DNA of 64,000 nucleotides, from assembly GCA_026397915.1 (NCBI GenBank), contig JAPLTX010000009.1, positions 1-64,000 on the forward strand. The letters run 5' to 3'. Positions 49,567 to 56,863 of this stretch are shown here, piece by piece (position 1 is the stretch's first letter; the number at the start of each line of letters is the position of its first letter). The stretch is from Verrucomicrobiota bacterium (GTDB lineage Bacteria; Verrucomicrobiota; Verrucomicrobiia; CAIQCK01). A model generated the notes under the pieces. The model made no database searches and was not told where the DNA came from. It worked only from the letters and a program-made list of their open reading frames with translations. The translations under genes were made by a program, and so were the position numbers.

Positions 49567-50475
49567 ATGGAACACGGCAGCGCCATCACCGACTTCCTGA
49601 CGCCGCAGGAAATGAGCAAGCTCGACACGTTTGTGCTGCGGGCGCGGTCGGTGGTGGAGAGTTCGCGCAGCGGCATGCACAAAAGCCCGCTCAAAGGCTC
49701 CAGCGTCGAGTTCGCCGACTACCGCCAATACGTCAAGGGCGACAACCTCCGCTACATTGACTGGAAGGTGCTCGGCCGCACGGACCGCTACTACATCAAG
49801 CAGTTTGAGGAGGAGACCAGCCTCCGCGTGCAGGTCATCATAGACAGCTCCGGCTCGATGGCGTTCCAGTCGGGCAAACGGCCGCCGAAATACGATTACG
49901 CCTGCCGCGTCGCCGCCGCGCTGGCCTACATCACCACGCGGCAGCAGGACGCGCTGGGGCTGACGATCTACGACAGCGAAATCCGCCAGCACGTCCCGGC
50001 GCGCACCGGCACGCGGCACCTGCGGACGGTCGCCGAGCGGCTCGCGGAAAATCGCCCGCGCGGCCAGACCAAGACCGGCTACGCGCTGCACAGCCTCGCC
50101 GAGATGATCCGCCGCCGCGCGCTCATCGTGATCCTGAGCGACCTCTTCGACGACCCGGAGGAGGTGTTCAACGCCATCGCCCACTTCAAGAAGAAGATGC
50201 ACGACGTGATCGTGATGCAGATCCTCGACCCGATGGAACTGGAACTCGACGTGGACCGCGTGGCGGAGTTCATTGACATGGAGACGGACGAGCGGATCGA
50301 GCTGGACCCGCGCGCGGCGCAGCTCGCCTACAAGGGCGCGTTGCAGGAGTTCGTCAACCACACCCGCGAGCGTTGCCAGGTGCTCAACGTGGACTACCGC
50401 CTCTGCTCCACGAAGCAGACCTTCGAGGACTTCGTGCACCAATACCTCATCGAACGCCGGCAGATGTCCCTCTGA
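49567..50475 (+). CDS. DUF58 domain protein (MoxR-associated vWA)
   Basis: Cytoplasmic protein (302 aa) with the DUF58 signature EFADYRQYVKGDNLRYIDWKVLGR followed by the MIDAS-type vWA core VIIDSSGSM near residue 98. These proteins work with MoxR AAA+ ATPases as chaperone-like factors. The ATG at 49567 is 2 bp after the preceding gene, and its stop overlaps the BatA ATG by one base (TGATG). No MoxR gene lies in the window, which is unusual for this family. Confidence 0.9.
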   Translation: MEHGSAITDFLTPQEMSKLDTFVLRARSVVESSRSGMHKSPLKGSSVEFADYRQYVKGDNLRYIDWKVLGRTDRYYIKQFEEETSLRVQVIIDSSGSMAFQSGKRPPKYDYACRVAAALAYITTRQQDALGLTIYDSEIRQHVPARTGTRHLRTVAERLAENRPRGQTKTGYALHSLAEMIRRRALIVILSDLFDDPEEVFNAIAHFKKKMHDVIVMQILDPMELELDVDRVAEFIDMETDERIELDPRAAQLAYKGALQEFVNHTRERCQVLNVDYRLCSTKQTFEDFVHQYLIERRQMSL

Positions 50476-52688
50476 TGAGCGCCATCTTCCAAACCATTCT
50501 CGGAAGCTTCCAGTCGCCGTGGATGCTCTGGGGACTGCTCTCGGTGGCCGCGCCGGTCATCATCCATCTGCTCCAGCGCCGCCGCGTCGTGCAGATTCCG
50601 TTCAGCACGCTGCGGTTCCTGAAGGCGATCTCGGCGAAAACCACCCGCCGCTCGCGCATCGAGAACCTGCTGCTGCTCTTCCTGCGCTGCCTCATCTTTG
50701 CGCTGCTCATCCTCGCCGCGGCGCGGCCGGTCATCTCGGCGAAGGCGTCGCGCTACCTCGGCGGCAACGTCCCGCGCACAGTGGTGCTGATGATTGACAA
50801 CTCCCTCAGCATGGCCTACCGCGCCGGCGAGCAGACGCGACTGGAACTGGCCAAGCGGCAGGCAATGGCGATCCTCGACGACCTCAAGCCCGACGACGAG
50901 GTCGCGGTCATCGCCGTCAGCGACCACGCCGACAATCTCATCGCCGAGCCGACGGTGAAACACGAGATGGCGCGGCAAGCCGTGCAATCGCTCCAAGCGA
51001 CCGAGGCGCGGACGGATTTCTCCGCTGGCTTCCGCGAGGCGCGGCGTATCGTGCTGAAGTCCGAGAAAGGCATCCGCCTCGTCTTCCTGATCACCGACAA
51101 CCAGGAGACCGGCTGGCGGTTCGAGCCGAAGTCCGTCTTCAACCAGGACTGGAACACGAAAAGCCCGAAGCTCATCATCGTCCGCACCGACGAACTCGCG
51201 TCGGTCAACGGCTCCGTCAAGAGCATCGCTTTCCGCTCGCAGTTCGCCACCGGCGGCTCGCTGGTGCGCGGCGTCGCGACGGTAGAGAACAGCGCCGCCG
51301 CGCCGCTCCACGACCTGCTGGAGATCCGGCTCGGCGAGGAGCGCGTCGCGCAACGGCCCGTGGACGTGGACGCCAACTCCGCGGTGGACGTGCAGTTCGA
51401 GTTCACAGCGCCGGCGGTGTTGAGTCGCGCGCTGCAAGGCTACGGCAAGCTCCAAGGCGACAACCTGCCCGGCGACGACAGGTTTTACTTCGCGCTGCCC
51501 GTCTATAAACCGCCGCGCGTCCTCGTCGTCCAGGCGCAACAGGGCGGCGAGGAGCGGATGCAGTCGGGCTTCTTCCTGAAGAAAGCCCTCGCCGTCGGCC
51601 TCGACGCCGCCACCGCCGCCAGCTCCGTGAACGTCATCTCCTCGAACGAACTCGACGACAAGCCGCTCGAACCCTACTCCATCGTCTTCCTCGCCGACCT
51701 GCCGCGCTTCAGCGACCGCGCCGTCGTGCGGCTCAACCGCTACCTCGACACCGGCCGCACCGTCGCGCTCTTCGTCGGCGACCAGTCCAGCATTGACCAG
51801 CTCAAGCGGCTCGACTTCCTGCCCGCCAAGCCGACCAAGCGCTACGACCTGCCCGCCAACCGCATCGCCACGCGCGTCACCGACCCGAACCATCCGCTCT
51901 TTGCCAACGCGTGGGGTTCCGAAATGCCGTTCCCGCCCATCCCGCAGCAGAAGATGTTCGACTGGGACCTCGCCAAGGACGCCCGCGTCCTCATCCTCAT
52001 GGCCGGCCAGTATCCGTTCCTCATCGCCGGCGAACGCGGCCAGGGCCGGGTCCTCATCGTCAACGCCTCCGCCGACCGCACGTGGGGCGACCTGCCGTTG
52101 TCGCCGGCCTTCCTGCCCCTCGTCCAGCAAATCGCGCGTTGGTCCGCCGAACAGGTCGCGCGGCAATCCACCTTCCACGTCGGCGACCCCGTGCCCGGCA
52201 CGCCCGCCATCCCGCGCGACCAGGCCCTCACCGTCACTCTGCCCGACAACACCACCGTCAACCTGCCCGCCGGCGAACACGCCACCCTGCTGGCCCGCGC
52301 CGAGCGCACCGGCTTCTACACCGTCACCGCCGCCACCGAGGGCGTCGTCCAACAGTTCGTCGTCAACGTCCCGCCCGTCGAATCCCGGCTCACCCCCGTC
52401 ACCCCGCCGCAGCTCGACCGCATCATCCCGCGCGACACCAGCCACGACCTCGTCACCGGCCTCGACCCCCTCAAACAATGGCTCGAGCAGAACCGCGGCC
52501 TCACCAAACTCTGGCCCTCCATCCTCCTGCTGGCCCTGCTCGTCTTTGCGGTGGAATCCCTCATCGCCAACCTCCTGGCCGCCAGCCGTTCCCAAGCCGA
52601 GGAGACCCACATCCGCACCGGTCGCCTCAACAAACGCCGCCTCTTCCAACCCTTCCGCGCCGGTGGAACCGACGCCGAGGCGGCATGA
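50475..52688 (+). CDS. BatA-type membrane protein with vWA domain
   Basis: Membrane protein (737 aa) of the aerotolerance/Bat group. The N-terminus shows the BatA domain with LLSVAAPVIIHLLQRRR and a second membrane segment (LLFLRCLIFALLILAAARPV). A vWA core VLMIDNSLSMAYR lies near residue 98, then an extracytoplasmic beta-rich part and a C-terminal membrane segment (LWPSILLLALLVFAVESLIANLLAA) followed by a basic tail. It starts one base into the DUF58 stop. The repeat island begins 35 bp after it, so it may be the last gene of its transcript. Confidence 0.9.
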   Translation: MSAIFQTILGSFQSPWMLWGLLSVAAPVIIHLLQRRRVVQIPFSTLRFLKAISAKTTRRSRIENLLLLFLRCLIFALLILAAARPVISAKASRYLGGNVPRTVVLMIDNSLSMAYRAGEQTRLELAKRQAMAILDDLKPDDEVAVIAVSDHADNLIAEPTVKHEMARQAVQSLQATEARTDFSAGFREARRIVLKSEKGIRLVFLITDNQETGWRFEPKSVFNQDWNTKSPKLIIVRTDELASVNGSVKSIAFRSQFATGGSLVRGVATVENSAAAPLHDLLEIRLGEERVAQRPVDVDANSAVDVQFEFTAPAVLSRALQGYGKLQGDNLPGDDRFYFALPVYKPPRVLVVQAQQGGEERMQSGFFLKKALAVGLDAATAASSVNVISSNELDDKPLEPYSIVFLADLPRFSDRAVVRLNRYLDTGRTVALFVGDQSSIDQLKRLDFLPAKPTKRYDLPANRIATRVTDPNHPLFANAWGSEMPFPPIPQQKMFDWDLAKDARVLILMAGQYPFLIAGERGQGRVLIVNASADRTWGDLPLSPAFLPLVQQIARWSAEQVARQSTFHVGDPVPGTPAIPRDQALTVTLPDNTTVNLPAGEHATLLARAERTGFYTVTAATEGVVQQFVVNVPPVESRLTPVTPPQLDRIIPRDTSHDLVTGLDPLKQWLEQNRGLTKLWPSILLLALLVFAVESLIANLLAASRSQAEETHIRTGRLNKRRLFQPFRAGGTDAEAA

Positions 52689-52722
52689 GGGAGTGAGCAA
52701 ACTTAAAGATAGAGGTGAACGA

Positions 52723-52781
52723 CGGGAGCCAGCCGCAGGATGCCTTGGAACTGAATCCTGCGCGTCAACGGCTGGCTCCCG
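52723..52781. repeat. Long palindromic element (REP-like class 4) after BatA gene
   Basis: CGGGAGCCAGCCG (52723-52735) pairs with CGGCTGGCTCCCG (52769-52781), and inside it CAGGAT pairs with ATCCTG with an 8-nt bulge on the right side. It may serve as a terminator for the BatA gene (TTCG... then GATTTTGT follow), or be a REP-like dispersed element. Confidence 0.75.
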
Positions 52782-52822
52782 TTCGCTCGACCGATTTTGT
52801 TAGGCAGCAAACACAATCCTCG

Positions 52823-53365
52823 CTACCGCACGACGCGCCAACCGTCATCAAATAGAGCAAATGTAAAACCAATCGGCACATCCACTTTCCCATTTACCCA
52901 AAAGGGCACACCGGTTGAAAAACAAGGATGCGCGATCTTCGCCGCTACCGTCGCTTCGACATGGCTACGGCCTGCTGCACCGCTGGCATCAGCAGACAAT
53001 CCTGTGACTCTCACGGACACTGAGAATCCCGGCTTAAGCCTACCAACTGGTTGGCCGTTCCCAACTTGATCCACCATGAAATCGAGCCCCAACTTTTTCC
53101 CCTCGGCCGTCGGTTCCCAGAATGCATAGGTGCTATTAAGGGGTCCGCCGTCGTGAGCAGGCTTGAAAGTCCAAAGACCCGCGGTCACACCGCTTGACAT
53201 TTGTTCTCTAGAGAACTGGACCGCTTGTTCTGTGCCCCAAGGCTGTGATTCAAGAATAGACGCCGCTCTTGCTCGGTCCAGAGGTGGGTCGGATTTTGAA
53301 CAGGCGGCCAAGCTGAAAGCTATGATGCCTACGAGAACAATTGTGGCGATTGTGTTTGTTTTCAT
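52823..53365 (-). CDS. Predicted lipoprotein of unknown function
   Basis: Protein of 180 aa with a lipoprotein signal (TIVLVGIIAFSLAACSKS, lipobox LAAC). The mature part has no family I recognise; it carries SREQMSSGVTAGLWTFK and ends in FALFDDGWRVVR, which suggests a small beta-rich domain such as a DUF4878- or NTF2-like fold. It is the only reverse-strand gene in the 48785-64000 cluster and sits among palindromic repeats, so it may have arrived with them. Confidence 0.7.
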   Translation of the reverse strand: MKTNTIATIVLVGIIAFSLAACSKSDPPLDRARAASILESQPWGTEQAVQFSREQMSSGVTAGLWTFKPAHDGGPLNSTYAFWEPTAEGKKLGLDFMVDQVGNGQPVGRLKPGFSVSVRVTGLSADASGAAGRSHVEATVAAKIAHPCFSTGVPFWVNGKVDVPIGFTFALFDDGWRVVR

Positions 53366-53477
53366 ATTCGGGTTGCTGAGATCCTAACAGTCATTCGGCG
53401 ACCTCTTTGACGTGTTGTAAGACGACACGGTGGAGTTTGGAACCTGGCTTTCGCCCCGTCCAGAACAATTTGCGCGA

Positions 53478-53551
53478 GGGTGGAGCGCGACCTCCGGGCG
53501 CGCTGGATGTTGCGCGGATGAAGCATCGCGTCCGGAGGCCGCGATCCACCC
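53478..53551. repeat. REP-like imperfect palindrome (class 3)
   Basis: Arms of 25 nt (from GGGTGGAGCGCGACCTCCGG, back to CCGGAGGCCGCGATCCACCC) pair at 22 of 25 positions around a 24-nt loop. The text differs from the other repeat classes in the window. It lies between the lipoprotein gene and the 21-bp array. Confidence 0.85.
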
Positions 53552-53616
53552 AGGCGGCGCCGCGCATGGAAAGAGCCGAAGCGTTGGCCCCGGCTCTTTC
53601 GCCCGATCGCGATTCT

Positions 53617-53703
53617 TTACGGCACCATGCAGAGGGCGATGTCGCTCCACTCGCCGGTGTCGTTGGCGCGGACCACGGGCATCCGCCGGGCCAAGACAGG
53701 CAC
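53617..53703 (-). other. Short reading frame beside the 21-bp array
   Basis: On the minus strand a GTG (53703) opens a 28-codon frame VPVLARRMPVVRANDTGEWS... ending at TAA (53617). It follows a TAG that closes the 221-aa heptad frame on the same strand and in the same phase. It could therefore be the tail of a larger heptad-repeat protein broken by one stop codon. The wording looks protein-like, but I do not recognise it. Confidence 0.25.
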
Positions 53704-54161
53704 CTATACGCCGCCGCTGGGAATATGGCCGTTGCCGTCAGCCATATCGTCGCTGCCGCCAGGCATCCCGGCATCGTCGCCAACCATATCGCGGCCGTCG
53801 CCAGGCATATCGGCGCCGCCGACAGATGCATGGCCGCCGCCGACAGGTATATGGCGGCTGCCGCCGGGTGCCTGGCTGTTGACGGCGGGCGTATGGCCGC
53901 TACGGACGGGTGGATGGCCGCCGCCGATGGGTGTCTCGCGCGTGCCGACAGGCATATCGCCGATGCGCCGAGGCATCTTAACGATCCGCCAAGACGACTT
54001 GGCGGCCCGCCAAGTCCCTAAACGCGCTCGCGAGATGACTAAACGATTCGCCAAGACATCCAAACGCTCCGCCGAGATGCCTCGCCGCGCGCCCAAGTGT
54101 CTAAACGCTCCGCCAAGACGACTCCACGGCCCCGCGATATGCCTGTCCGCAGCGGCGAGAC
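53679..54161. repeat. Degenerate 21-bp tandem repeat array, about 23 units
   Basis: The sequence can be cut into about 23 consecutive 21-mers without any indel. Examples are GCATATCGGCGCCGCCGACA (start of the unit at 53805), GTATATGGCGGCTGCCGCCG (53847) and GCATATCGCCGATGCGCCGA (53952). The units fall into a left type (ATATGGCCGCC core) and a right type from about 54014 (CTAAACGCTCCGCCAAG core). Identity between neighbours is partial, but phase is kept throughout. Several frames stay open and encode heptapeptide repeats, such as GIWPLPS/GISAPPT-type on the plus strand. No spacer structure, so not CRISPR. Its role is unknown. Confidence 0.85.
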
Positions 54162-54369
54162 ACCCGAAATCCGCGTTTTTCCCACAAAATGCGGCTTTCC
54201 GCCGCCGTCCCGCCCGGAAACCGGCCCACCAGCGACCCGGCCATCCCCCGCGCCCTCCGGAACAACAACGGCGTCCTGAATGTGTCCAACGGTGATGAAG
54301 ATGGGAACAACCACGGAATGCACGAAATGCAATCATCTCGTCCCCCAGCCACGAAGTGGCGTCAGACAA
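54162..54369. other. Non-coding spacer with an Asn-codon-rich stretch
   Basis: No gene can be supported between the array and the nested palindromes. One frame (inside the 54189-54506 ORF) gives the Asn-rich string LRNNNGVLNVSNGDEDGNN from an AAC-rich run that stands out from the GC-rich context. It may be a decayed fragment of a gene. Confidence 0.35.
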
Positions 54370-54518
54370 TAGCCCACGGCTTCAGCCGTGGGAAACGAAC
54401 GTCAACGATTCCCCGAAGCCCCGGACGGGGCGACAGAACATGCCGCGCATTTCTTTCGCCCCGTCCGGGGCTTGGCGGATTCTACCCTGACCGTTCCCAC
54501 GGCTGAAGCCGTGGGCTA
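54370..54518. repeat. Nested double palindrome (REP-like class 2)
   Basis: Outer arms of 24 nt (from TAGCCCACGGCTTCAGCCGT at 54370, and its exact reverse complement at 54495-54518) enclose inner arms of 17 nt, AGCCCCGGACGGGGCGA (54417-54433) and TCGCCCCGTCCGGGGCT (54456-54472). All arms are perfect and each outer arm is a hairpin by itself. From here to the next gene at 54629 I see no further feature. Confidence 0.93.
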
Positions 54519-54628
54519 CTCTCTGCCGTCGCTCCGCGACTGCGGCGGCTGGCTCGTCATCCACCGCACGCTGGACGGGGGCGGGGATAGAAACTAGACT
54601 CGCGGCGAATTGAAACGCCGGGTTTAGG

Positions 54629-56863
54629 ATGAAAGATTTCTTCCTCACGCCGATACTGAGCTGGCCGTGGCTGGTGGGCATTGTCGCCGCGCTGGTGGTG
54701 GTGATCGGGTGGAGCTTTTTCTACGGGTTGCGGTCGAAGCCGAAGATCCTGCTGCTCTGGTCGCTGCGGACGGGCGCGCTGTTGACGTTGCTGGTGGTGA
54801 TGCTCCAGCCGCAGCAACGGCACGACGAGGTCTCGGCGCTGCGGACGCAGCTAGCGGTGATGATTGACACCTCGGAGAGCATGACGGACCGGCCGGACGA
54901 GAAGCAGCCGACGCGGGCGGAGCGGGCGCGGGAGTTCCTGAAGTCGCCGGCGATGCAGCAGGCGCGGGGCGATTTCGACGTGCGGACGTTTGTGTTCGAC
55001 ACCGACACGAAGGAGCAGCCGCAGGAGGCGCAGGAGTTGAAGTTCGCCGGCAGCCGCACGGACGTGCTGGGCGCGGTGATGAAGGTGCAGGAGCATCTGC
55101 GCGGCCAGCCGGTGGCCGGGGTGCTGTTGCTCAGCGACGGCCTCGACACGATCCTCGGCGACAAGGCGGCGGCGAGCGTCCCGGCGGGCGTGCCGGTCTA
55201 TGCGTTCGAGCTGGAGAAGGCGTTCAAGCCGAAGCCGCGTGAGCGCCGGGTGACGATCGCGAACATGGACTACCCGCAGCGGGTGGTGGTGGGCTGGGAC
55301 ACGGAGATTCGCGCGAGCATCGGCGGCTCCGGGATGAGCGGGCGGACGGTGCCGGTGGAGTTGTGGCGCGACGGCCGCAAGCAGCGCGGCACGACGGTGG
55401 CGTTCAACGAGGAGGAGCAGATACGCGAGACGGCGTTCGCGATTTCGCACGACAAGCCGGGGCTGGTGCAATACGAGGTGCGCGTGAACGATCCCGCCGC
55501 CGACAAGCAGGCGAAGTCGTTCCCGTTCCTGATCGAGGTGCTGGAGCCGGGCAACCGGTTGCTTTACATCCAGAACACGCTCGGCTTCGACTTCAAGTTC
55601 CTCCGCAAGGCGATCACGAGCGACCGCAACCTCCAACTGAACGCCTACGTGCGGATGGGCGACCGGATGGTGCAGTTCGGCGAGCGCGGCATGGCCGCTT
55701 CGCAGCAGACGCTGGAGATGACGCAGCAGATGCTCGGACGTTACGCGGTGCTCATCCTCGGCGACGTGCCGCCGGAGTCGTTCACCGCCGGCCAGCTCGG
55801 AACGATCCGCGACTTCGTGGACCGCGGCGGCGCGCTGGTGCTGCTCGGCGGCCCGAACGGGCTGACGTCGCCGACGCTCGCGCGGTCGCCGCTCAAGGAT
55901 GTGCTGCCGGTGCGCATCGGCGCGGGCGCGGAATACCGCGACGAGCGCGACAGCGGCGCGGGCGGTTTCCCCGTGGAGATCACCGACACCGGCCTGCGGC
56001 ACCCGGTGTTCGGCCCGTTGTTCGCGAAGGTGAAGGATTTCCCCACGCTGCTGACGGTCAACGTCGCCGAAGGGCCGACGCAACTGGCGGAGGTGCTGCT
56101 CCAGGCGCAGGTGGACGGCAAGCTGCGGCCCGCGGTGGCGGCGACGCGGTTCGGGCAGGGGCGCTGCGTGGTGGTGCTCACCGACACCATCTGGCGCTGG
56201 CGGCTCGCGTCGCGCGGCTGGACCGGCGACAAGTCGCCCTATGACACCTTCTGGACGCAGTTGATGGACTGGCTGATCCCGAAGGAGAAGAAGCAGCAGA
56301 ACACCAACCGCATCGAGCTGTTCACCGAGCGCACCAACTACGAGCAGAGCGACAAGCCGGAGGTGCGCGCCATCCTGAGTCTGCAATCGCCCGACGCCAA
56401 ACCGCCGGCCACGCTGCCGCTCCAGGTCCGTTCGCCCGACGACAAGACGCTCGAATACACGCTCCGCCCCGCCACGCTCCAGACCAGCGACGGCAAGCAG
56501 GTGCCCGGCTACCGCGTGGATGTCGAGCCGCACATGGCGGGCATCTACGTCGCCAAGTGCTCGACCACCGTCGGCAACGCGAAGATCGAAGGCGAGACGC
56601 GCTTCGTCGTCACCAAGCCCGCCACCGAGCTGACCGGCAAGCCGATCAACCGCGACCTGCTGGCGAAGATCGCCGACGCGACGAAGGGCCGGTTCTACGC
56701 AATGGAGAATTGGAACAACTGGCGGAAGGATCTGCACTACGAAGAGCAGCGCATCTCCCGCGTCCAGATTTTGGATTTGTGGAACCACCCCGCGTTGCTA
56801 AGCTTGCTGATGGGCCTGCTGGCCGCCGACTGGATAGCCCGCAAGTTCTGGAGTTTGCCATGA
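54629..56863 (+). CDS. Membrane vWA/glutamine-amidotransferase-like protein of the Bat cluster
   Basis: Protein of 744 aa with two N-terminal membrane segments (WPWLVGIVAALVVVIGWSFF and LRTGALLTLLVVML) and one at the C-terminus (LLSLLMGLLAADWIARKF). A vWA-like core LAVMIDTSESMTD lies near residue 78 and LLLSDGLDTI further on. The middle (about 305-520) is a class-I glutamine-amidotransferase-like fold (YAVLILGDVPPESF, FVDRGGALVLLGGPNG), without a clear catalytic Cys. This domain set is typical of large PVC proteins next to BatA genes. The stop overlaps the next ATG (ATGA). Confidence 0.85.
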   Translation: MKDFFLTPILSWPWLVGIVAALVVVIGWSFFYGLRSKPKILLLWSLRTGALLTLLVVMLQPQQRHDEVSALRTQLAVMIDTSESMTDRPDEKQPTRAERAREFLKSPAMQQARGDFDVRTFVFDTDTKEQPQEAQELKFAGSRTDVLGAVMKVQEHLRGQPVAGVLLLSDGLDTILGDKAAASVPAGVPVYAFELEKAFKPKPRERRVTIANMDYPQRVVVGWDTEIRASIGGSGMSGRTVPVELWRDGRKQRGTTVAFNEEEQIRETAFAISHDKPGLVQYEVRVNDPAADKQAKSFPFLIEVLEPGNRLLYIQNTLGFDFKFLRKAITSDRNLQLNAYVRMGDRMVQFGERGMAASQQTLEMTQQMLGRYAVLILGDVPPESFTAGQLGTIRDFVDRGGALVLLGGPNGLTSPTLARSPLKDVLPVRIGAGAEYRDERDSGAGGFPVEITDTGLRHPVFGPLFAKVKDFPTLLTVNVAEGPTQLAEVLLQAQVDGKLRPAVAATRFGQGRCVVVLTDTIWRWRLASRGWTGDKSPYDTFWTQLMDWLIPKEKKQQNTNRIELFTERTNYEQSDKPEVRAILSLQSPDAKPPATLPLQVRSPDDKTLEYTLRPATLQTSDGKQVPGYRVDVEPHMAGIYVAKCSTTVGNAKIEGETRFVVTKPATELTGKPINRDLLAKIADATKGRFYAMENWNNWRKDLHYEEQRISRVQILDLWNHPALLSLLMGLLAADWIARKFWSLP

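Noticed and set aside
50394-52700. 768-aa minus-strand ORF opposite the BatA-like gene
   Set aside because: Shadow frame of a GC-rich gene; composition is Asp/Glu/Gly/Val-rich without domains, while the plus strand has clear BatA and vWA motifs.
53679-54161. CRISPR array
   Set aside because: Units abut directly with no spacers, are 21 bp and degenerate, and no cas genes are present.
53627-54295. 222-aa plus-strand ORF through the 21-bp array as a definite gene
   Set aside because: Open frames exist on both strands because of the repeat's composition; no ribosome binding site, domain or upstream context favours this one.
54189-54330. Diversity-generating retroelement variable region
   Set aside because: Only an Asn-rich string is seen; there is no template repeat, reverse transcriptase or C-type lectin target frame in the window, so it is kept only as a low-interest finding.
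54851-56788. 645-aa minus-strand ORF opposite the vWA/GATase-like gene
   Set aside because: Arg/His/Leu-rich shadow frame with no recognisable motif; the plus-strand gene has membrane segments and vWA motifs and overlaps its neighbour properly.
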